Shown here: one piece after another, positions 59,501-64,000 of the stretch
How positions within the stretch are numbered: the first letter of the stretch is position 1
Layout: each line of letters starts with the position of its first letter
DNA from: DAOTTI01 sp034437795
GTDB taxonomy: Bacteria > Chloroflexota > UBA11872 > UBA12225
Direction: 5' to 3'
Length of the DNA: 64,000 nucleotides
Assembly (NCBI GenBank): GCA_034437795.1
Contig: DAOTTI010000267.1
Coordinates: 1 to 64,000 of the forward strand
Notes under the pieces: model-generated
What the model saw: the letters and a program-made list of their open reading frames with translations, nothing else
What the model was told of the DNA's origin: nothing
The model's database searches: none
Position numbers and translations under genes: made by a program

Positions 59501-60665
59501 AGGCGCCTCCCTGCTTCCGGCCGGGGCGCTTGCGCCAGGTGAACCGTACCTGCTGGAGATTGAGCTTATCGGAGGGGATCCGGTCGGAGTAGATGAGCGC
59601 GCAGGTGAGGCTGCCTTCGTCCGGGCCGCCGGCGCCGCTGATCCACTTGGCCGGCAGGCGGGGATCATACCGCAGGTCGCCGGCGCGCCCGCTGCCCCAC
59701 GGAGCCACATAGCCGGCGGCCGTCCACGGGCCCCAGGGGTGTGGCGCATCGAAGAAGGCCAGGCGGCTGGGCGTCCCGCCCGCCTCACCGGGGGCGAAGT
59801 CGCCGGCGCAGGTGGCCAGCAGGTAGCGGTCCAGCGGGGCGAGGTAGACCACGTCGCCGCAATTCACGTGGCCGCGGAAGGCGAAGACGGGATGGCGGGC
59901 GGCGACGTCACGCGTCCAGCGTGGCCGGTGGCCGCGACCGCTCCCCTCGTCTTCCAAGCCGGCGAAGAACTCGTAGGCGGCACGGTCGGCCACGTGCTCG
60001 CGGGGAACGCGGGCCAGGTCAAGGTGGTCGTTGGCGCGCCGCCGGTCCTCTCGAGGCGAGTAGAGGTAGACGTAGCCGTCCTGCGCCTGAGAGTAGTCCC
60101 GGCCGGCCTGGAGAAAGGTGGGGGAGTGGAAGGCGTGGTCGGGCTCGTTAAAGAAGAGGCGCATCATGCGCACATCCGGGACGTACGGGTCGGCGTTCTG
60201 CCACGTCCGCCCGCGGTCGGTCGTCCAGATCAGCTTGGAGGCCATCTGCTGTCGCCTACCCGTGGCCGGGTCGATGGACGACTGGTAGCGAAGGAAGTGG
60301 TAGAGAACGCCCCCCGCGGCCAGCAGGCCGCAGCCCTTGAAGTTGGGGTTCTCGGCGCCCCGCCCGAACCACGGCATCGACACCTCCTCGCCGCGGAAGG
60401 CGTCGGCGGTGCCGGTGAGCCGCACCAGGCCCGTGTTGTACTTGGTGTCCGGCGCGATCGGCCGGCAGCCCCAGCCATCGCCGTAGGCGGCGTAGAGGCA
60501 GTCGTCGCCGGCCCAGGTGACCGGCCAGTTGTCGCCATCGAGGTCGTCGCGGCGGGTAGCTTGGGCTGAGATGGACGCCAGGGTGAGCACCGCGCTCGGC
60601 GGGTAGGGCGACCGGCTGGCTGCCGCCTGTATTGCCTGCGCTGCCTGTGTTGAGTGATCCGTCAT
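59484..60665 (-). CDS. DUF4185-like beta-propeller glycosidase
   Basis: A 393-residue protein with the pattern of five-bladed propeller hydrolases: DGDNWPVTWAGDDCLYAAYG, NPNFKGCGLLAAGGVLYHF, IWTTDRGRTWQ and FDAPHPWGPW near the end. The domain matches DUF4185-type proteins, which are thought to act on sugars. It has no signal peptide. The first 25 residues contain an Ala/Gln-rich stretch. The gene is first in an operon with the serine hydrolase (17-base overlap). Confidence 0.75.
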   Translation of the reverse strand: MTDHSTQAAQAIQAAASRSPYPPSAVLTLASISAQATRRDDLDGDNWPVTWAGDDCLYAAYGDGWGCRPIAPDTKYNTGLVRLTGTADAFRGEEVSMPWFGRGAENPNFKGCGLLAAGGVLYHFLRYQSSIDPATGRRQQMASKLIWTTDRGRTWQNADPYVPDVRMMRLFFNEPDHAFHSPTFLQAGRDYSQAQDGYVYLYSPREDRRRANDHLDLARVPREHVADRAAYEFFAGLEDEGSGRGHRPRWTRDVAARHPVFAFRGHVNCGDVVYLAPLDRYLLATCAGDFAPGEAGGTPSRLAFFDAPHPWGPWTAAGYVAPWGSGRAGDLRYDPRLPAKWISGAGGPDEGSLTCALIYSDRIPSDKLNLQQVRFTWRKRPGRKQGGAYGSSI

Positions 60666-60850
60666 CGGTCATCCCAGTGGCTGGGCATCTAGTTCGCTGT
60701 CTGTATCAAGCAGACCTGCCGTACGCGTATCTCGACTCGAAACTCGGCGCGACCTCTCGGCGCCGGTGAGAACCGGCGAACCCAGGCGCTCGGTGAGGGG
60801 CCGGCGCTACGAGCAGGCGCCCTCCGGCGCTACGCCATCTCACGGCACGG

Positions 60851-60954
60851 GCGGAAACGGCAGACCCAGGCGCTTGATCACCGTTGCGAGTTGGAGGCGT
60901 GCCTGGTCCGCGCGGCAGCGGAAACGGCAGACCCAGGCGCTTGATCACCGTTGC
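60851..60954. repeat. Repeat-unique-repeat locus D (37 + 30 + 37)
   Basis: GCGGAAACGGCAGACCCAGG starts a perfect 37-base repeat at 60851-60887 and 60918-60954 with 30 unique bases between. The repeat belongs to the disrupted gene (ATVIKRLGLPFP); the unique segment does not. Confidence 0.92.
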
Positions 60955-61052
60955 TGCTGCCCGCAGCGCTGTAATCACATCTCGCCCGCGCCGCTGCTGG
61001 GCGTCCGGCAAGGCACCGGCGCGGGCGCGGTCACACAGGTCTGCGAGCACGG

Positions 61053-61670
61053 CTATGAGGTTCCACCAATCCGCGCGCCACGCGACACGTTCCGCTTCCG
61101 GTAGCTGCGGCCAGTGACGCTCCCATTCGGGCAGGGATGCGATCTCACCATCCGCGACCGCAGCCAGGGCTTCGGTGACGCTCCCATTCGGGCAGGGACG
61201 CGATGTCCGCGGCCAGCAGGCCAAGGTCGGCATTTATGCGCTCTGCGGTCGAGGTGTTGGATGTCGTAGCCATCGCCAGTGCTCCCGATTAGGCTCGGCC
61301 GCGAGTTGAGCGAGGCATCGAACACGGGCACCATGACGTAGCCGGTCTGAGTGCTCCCGATTAGGCTCGGCCGCGAGTTGAGCGAGTGGTGCCGAGGCTG
61401 ATAGCCGGTGACCCAGCAGTTCAAGCCCACTCGGTACTCTACCAGAAGCCAGGGGCCGCCTCGGGGACCCTGCCACTCCGCAGAGTGACCGAGAGAGCCG
61501 AGTTGCCGCTCACCGTAGTAGCGGCTGACGAAGATGCCTGACGTCTCGGCGAGCACCGTCTGCCGTGATGACTGGAGGTACTCGTCGAATGTCGTGCCAG
61601 GAGGCCACGCTTCCTGACCGACCACCGCGCCTTGGCTCACATCCTGGTAACGGGCCAGCGCCGAGCACAT
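61053..61670 (-). CDS. Hypothetical protein upstream of the disrupted gene
   Basis: The first 100 residues look like a real globular protein (AWPPGTTFDEYLQSSRQTVL, ETSGIFVSRYYGERQLG, GPWLLVEYRVGLNCWVTGYQ). The remainder contains the twice-repeated SLNSRPSLIGST, encoded by locus F, and then runs through the disrupted gene in a foreign frame, so the true C-terminus is unclear and probably lies near 61290-61390. A TAA in another frame at the end of the repeat, just before the next gene's GGGAG, may be the ancestral stop. Function unknown; gene order suggests a two-gene module with the disrupted gene. Confidence 0.45.
   Translation of the reverse strand: MCSALARYQDVSQGAVVGQEAWPPGTTFDEYLQSSRQTVLAETSGIFVSRYYGERQLGSLGHSAEWQGPRGGPWLLVEYRVGLNCWVTGYQPRHHSLNSRPSLIGSTQTGYVMVPVFDASLNSRPSLIGSTGDGYDIQHLDRRAHKCRPWPAGRGHRVPARMGASPKPWLRSRMVRSHPCPNGSVTGRSYRKRNVSRGARIGGTS
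61114..61204. repeat. Repeat-unique-repeat locus E (30 + 31 + 30)
   Basis: GTGACGCTCCCATTCGGGCA starts a 30-base repeat at 61114-61143 and 61175-61204 (one mismatch) with 31 unique bases between. The repeat encodes IASLPEWERH of the disrupted gene; the insert could encode EALAAVADGE. Confidence 0.92.
61278..61386. repeat. Repeat-unique-repeat locus F (37 + 35 + 37)
   Basis: AGTGCTCCCGATTAGGCTCG starts a perfect 37-base repeat at 61278-61314 and 61350-61386 with 35 unique bases between. The unit is 72 bases and keeps the frame; the unique segment reads QTGYVMVPVFDA on the minus strand. Confidence 0.92.
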
Positions 61671-61718
61671 CCCGAGTCGTTGCCTTCATCTGCTACAACC
61701 TGCGGGCAGCAACTGCCC

Positions 61719-62354
61719 ATGACCGACTCAGCGCGCATCCCCCGCACCCACCGCGTCATCCTGGTCCGCCACGCGCAGTCTCTCGTGGACCAGACCCGCC
61801 ATCCCGCCGAGTGGCACCTGGCCGGCGAAGGGCGCGCCGCCGCCCGCCGGCTGGCCGCTCTCGGCCTGTTTGACCAGGTGGCCGGCTTTTACGCCGGCCC
61901 GGAACCCAAGCTGGTGCATACCCTGGCCCCTGTGGCGGAGGCCCGCGGCCAGCAGGTGGCGCCGGAGCCAGACTTTGCCGAGACGCGGAGCGAGGGCTGG
62001 CTGGATGCCGATGCGTTCCTGGCTACGGTCCGTCGCTTCTTCGCGGCGCCCGACCGGCCGCCGGCGCGCGGATGGGAGAGCGCCAGCGCCGCGGCCGGCC
62101 GCTTCGCCGCCGGCGTCGAGCGCCTCCAGGCCCGCCATGGCCCCGCCATCTATCGTGGCCACGCCCTCCCCGGCACCTTCGCCATCGCCACTGGGGGACG
62201 GATGCTGGCCGCCTATCTGGCCGGCCTCTTCCACTACACGCCGGAGCAGGCCTTCGACTTCTGGCGCCGCCTGCGCTTCCCCGATCTGGCCGTCATTGAG
62301 CTTTCCGCCACAGCGCCGCCCCGACTGGTCATTCCGTTTGGCACGCTGGCGTAG
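61719..62354 (+). CDS. Histidine phosphatase superfamily protein
   Basis: A 211-residue phosphoglycerate-mutase-like phosphatase. The catalytic motif is VILVRHAQS (Arg17-His18, with the RHG glycine replaced by Ala), and a later segment YRGHALPGTFAIATGG supplies the second His. The middle PEPKLVHTLAPVAEARGQ corresponds to the sub-domain before the usual Glu. Substrate unknown; many relatives act on sugar phosphates. ATG 61719 is chosen at MTDSARIPRTHRV; an upstream ATG at 61632 would add 29 non-homologous residues. Confidence 0.82.
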   Translation: MTDSARIPRTHRVILVRHAQSLVDQTRHPAEWHLAGEGRAAARRLAALGLFDQVAGFYAGPEPKLVHTLAPVAEARGQQVAPEPDFAETRSEGWLDADAFLATVRRFFAAPDRPPARGWESASAAAGRFAAGVERLQARHGPAIYRGHALPGTFAIATGGRMLAAYLAGLFHYTPEQAFDFWRRLRFPDLAVIELSATAPPRLVIPFGTLA

Positions 62355-62387
62355 GCGGCGCATCCCAGGCAGAAGGCTCGAGCCGGG

Positions 62388-63464
62388 CTATTGCGGACGA
62401 AACACGATGCAGACGGGGTTCGGCGTCTGCGTCACGTGGCCGGTGGGGGTGAGCGTGCCCCGCTCCTGGTCGATCCGGAATGGCACGATCGTGTCGCTGC
62501 CCTGGTTGGCGGCGAGCAGGAGCGTCCCCGACGGGTCCAGATTGAAGTTGCGTGGGGTCTTTCCCTGCGTCGGCTCGTGGCCGATGAAGGCGACCCTGCC
62601 GGTCTCCTGGTCGATGGCGAAGATGGCGATGCTGTCGTGCCCGCGGTTGGAGCCGTAGACGAACCTGCCGGACGGATGCACGACGATCTGCGCCGGGTGA
62701 TTGGTCTCCGCGAACCCCTCGGGGAGCGTGGAGACGGTCTGGAGGAGCTCCAGCGTGCCGCGCTGGCCGTCGTAGGCGTAGGCGCTCACGGTGGAATCCA
62801 GTTCGTTGATCACGTAGACGAAGCGCCCGCTGGGATGGAACGAGAGGTGGCGGGGCCCCGCGCCGGGGTTGGCGCGGCCGAAGGGCGGGTCATTGGGGAT
62901 CAGCTGCCCCGACGTGAGGTCGAAGCGATACACCATCACCTTATCGATCCCCAGGTCGCAGGCCAGCACGTAGCGCCCGCTGGGGTCGGGAGCGACGAAG
63001 TGGGCGTGCGGCCCTTCCTGGCGTCTGGCGACCGGGCCTGATCCTTCGTGGTGAACGGCGGAGGTCGCCTCGCCCAGCGTGCCGTCCGCCTGGATGGGGA
63101 GCGCCGCCACGTGCCCGCTGGCGTAGTTCGCCGCGAAGGCGTAGCGCCCGCTGGGATGGACGCTCACGTAGCAGGGCGAGACCCCTTGCGACGATTGCCG
63201 GTTGAGGAGCGTCAGGGCGCCCGTGCGCTCGTCGATGGCGAACGCGCTGACCACGCCGTCGCTCCTTCCCTCCTCGCTCCACTGCCGTTCCACGGCGTAG
63301 AGGAACGGGCGCTGCGGGTGCAGCGCGAGGAAGGTGGGGCTGTTCAGACCGCCGACCGTTTGCACGGGCGACAGCGCGCCACTGGCCGGATCCATCCGGT
63401 AGACGTAGATGCCCTCGGCCCTTCCCTGGCCGGTATAGGTCCCAACGTAGACGATCATGGACAT
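62388..63464 (-). CDS. 6-phosphogluconolactonase-type beta-propeller (lactonase family)
   Basis: A 358-residue seven-bladed propeller of the lactonase family 10 type. Repeating blades contain VHPSGRYAFAANY, HFVAPDPSGRYVLACDLG, LSFHPSGRFVYVINEL and VVHPSGRFVYGSNRG; the start VYVGTYTGQGRAEGIYVY is characteristic. Members hydrolyse sugar lactones or 6-phosphogluconolactone in the cytoplasm, fitting the sugar dehydrogenases in the window. ATG 63464 (MSMIVYVG) or 63458 is the likely start; the in-frame ATG at 63503 adds Arg-rich residues. Confidence 0.88.
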   Translation of the reverse strand: MSMIVYVGTYTGQGRAEGIYVYRMDPASGALSPVQTVGGLNSPTFLALHPQRPFLYAVERQWSEEGRSDGVVSAFAIDERTGALTLLNRQSSQGVSPCYVSVHPSGRYAFAANYASGHVAALPIQADGTLGEATSAVHHEGSGPVARRQEGPHAHFVAPDPSGRYVLACDLGIDKVMVYRFDLTSGQLIPNDPPFGRANPGAGPRHLSFHPSGRFVYVINELDSTVSAYAYDGQRGTLELLQTVSTLPEGFAETNHPAQIVVHPSGRFVYGSNRGHDSIAIFAIDQETGRVAFIGHEPTQGKTPRNFNLDPSGTLLLAANQGSDTIVPFRIDQERGTLTPTGHVTQTPNPVCIVFRPQ

Positions 63465-63538
63465 GGCAGCAGGCAGGATAGCACGCCGGGGCCTATTCAC
63501 CACCGCCGTGAGAGCGCAACCAGTTGTGCCCGGATAGC

Positions 63539-63576
63539 GGGGCCCTCACCCGCTCCCAAAGGGAGAGGGAACGCAC
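63539..63576 (-). repeat. Dispersed intergenic palindrome, copy 12
   Basis: GGGGCCCTCACCCGCTCCC, AAA, GGGAGAGGGAACGC. Truncated on both sides; it lies between two minus-strand genes. Confidence 0.75.
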
Positions 63577-63705
63577 TTCGTCGTTCGTCCGGCCCTACGG
63601 GCAGGGGCGACCTGGCCGGCGTTGTGAGCTTCTATTACTCCGCCACGGTGATTGTGATGGACGCAGCCAGATTGCGGCACCCAGCAGGGTCATCGTGGCG
63701 GAGTG

Positions 63706-64000
63706 CTAGCTTCCCTTGACGTGAGCGTTGAAGAAGGCCACCGAGCGGGCCAGCGCGGTGCCCAGGTTCCGGGAGATGTTATGGTCATCGCCCGGGTAGA
63801 CGAAGAGCTCCACCGAGCCCCCAGCCTCACGGATCTGCTCCTCCAGGCGCTGCGACATCCATAGCGGCACGCTGGCGTCCGCCGTGCCGTGGTGGAGCTG
63901 CACCGGCCCGGGCAGGTCTTTCAGGTACGTGTTGGCGGAGATCGATGCCCAGAAGCCGGGGTTCTCCTCCGGCGTGCCGTACTGCATGATCAGCTGCTCC
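63706..64000 (-). CDS. Alpha/beta hydrolase C-terminal part (cut by window edge)
   Basis: The last 98 or so codons of a prolyl-oligopeptidase or dienelactone-hydrolase-like protein. HHGTADASVPLWMSQRLEEQ carries the Asp of the triad and YPGDDHNISRNLG the His, in the order expected after the nucleophile, which lies beyond the window. The open frame continues through 64000 with no start, so this is a window-edge partial, not a truncated gene. Specificity unknown. Confidence 0.85.
   Translation of the reverse strand, partial: EQLIMQYGTPEENPGFWASISANTYLKDLPGPVQLHHGTADASVPLWMSQRLEEQIREAGGSVELFVYPGDDHNISRNLGTALARSVAFFNAHVKGS

Larger units (their letters stand above)
60840..61273 (-). pseudogene. 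101-residue gene disrupted by two repeat-unique-repeat insertions
   Basis: Read on the minus strand from ATG 61273 (GGGAG 8 bases upstream) the protein starts MATTSNTSTAERINADLGLL, passes IASLPEWERH, and is then thrown out of frame by a 61-base unit (61114-61174). Removing it gives WPQLPEAERVAWRADWWNLI and on to DVITALRAAATVIKRLGL; a second, 67-base unit (60851-60917) again breaks the frame. Removing both (434 minus 128 bases) leaves exactly 306 bases: 101 codons ending PFPPVP-stop. The reconstruction is directly checkable from the sequence. The protein is helical, of unknown function, and is preceded by another small gene that may be its partner. Confidence 0.8.

Noticed and set aside
60851..61386. 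A conventional CRISPR array
   Set aside because: Each pair has a different repeat sequence, there are only two repeats per locus, and no cas gene is in the window. The CRISPR-like dimensions are reported as a finding instead.
1..64000. tRNA or rRNA genes
   Set aside because: I looked for cloverleaf-like TTCGAATC/TTCAAATC arms and conserved rRNA words and saw none; a covariance-model search would be decisive.

Overview
The window is about 70 percent G+C, with genes on both strands and no rRNA or tRNA that I can recognise. It looks like a chromosomal accessory region of a high-GC member of the Chloroflexota (Thermomicrobia-like). That placement is an inference from gene style: Tat-type lipoprotein sugar-binding proteins, a MerR plus VIT/VWA pair, a fucose/arabinose-isomerase-like remnant and many short palindromic intergenic repeats. 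It is not based on a marker gene.

Layout. 1-5.2 kb: small protein and amidase, GH4 glycosidase, orphan histidine kinase. 5.2-10.3 kb: Gfo/Idh/MocA oxidoreductase, then a leaderless MerR regulator overlapping a large VIT/VWA gene. 10.4-20.5 kb: two sugar-binding lipoproteins, SDR, polysaccharide deacetylase, O6-alkylguanine methyltransferase, flippase-like membrane protein, a damaged HEPN/MNT toxin-antitoxin pair, MFS transporter. 20.5-28.2 kb: oxidoreductase followed by a decaying sugar locus (broken binding protein, broken isomerase, hydrolase fragment, binding-protein tail), enoyl-CoA hydratase family protein, TIM-barrel glycosidase. 28.3-41.6 kb: MFS/spermidine-synthase fusion, aldo-keto reductase, three tandem sugar-binding lipoproteins (one frameshifted), phosphodiesterase, divergent ROK repressor, another binding protein. 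42-50.4 kb: P-loop kinase, membrane proteins, methyltransferase and divergent TetR, PL22-type oligogalacturonide lyase, DegT aminotransferase, 2-hydroxyacid dehydrogenase, GNAT. 50.5-56.2 kb: two paralogous Gfo/Idh/MocA genes bracketing a binding protein and sugar isomerase, plus broken VapC and nucleotidyltransferase fragments. 56.4-64 kb: basic small protein, a thioredoxin-like gene with one in-frame UGA, serine hydrolase, DUF4185-like propeller, a disrupted small gene, histidine phosphatase, lactonase propeller and an edge-truncated hydrolase.

The common theme is capture and oxidation or cleavage of plant-type sugars. Eight complete or nearly complete ABC substrate-binding lipoproteins, each with a twin-arginine lipoprotein signal, and a ninth tail fragment occur without a single permease or ATPase gene. 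Four Gfo/Idh/MocA dehydrogenases, an aldo-keto reductase, an SDR, a xylose-isomerase-like protein and several glycosidases could process what is taken up. Regulation visible in sequence includes a TTGACA-17-TATGAT promoter over a dyad for MerR, a TetR-type operator inside a promoter, and a palindrome at the ROK start.

The most unusual observations are: (1) several loci with the form repeat (27-39 bp), unique segment (mostly 30-35 bp), repeat, the dimensions of a one-spacer CRISPR; deleting two of them at 60.8-61.3 kb exactly restores a 101-codon gene; (2) a candidate selenoprotein with UGA at the redox position of a thioredoxin-like fold; (3) the orphan binding-protein expansion; (4) a HEPN toxin with its catalytic middle deleted beside an intact MNT antitoxin. 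At least 13 copies of one intergenic palindromic repeat also punctuate the window.
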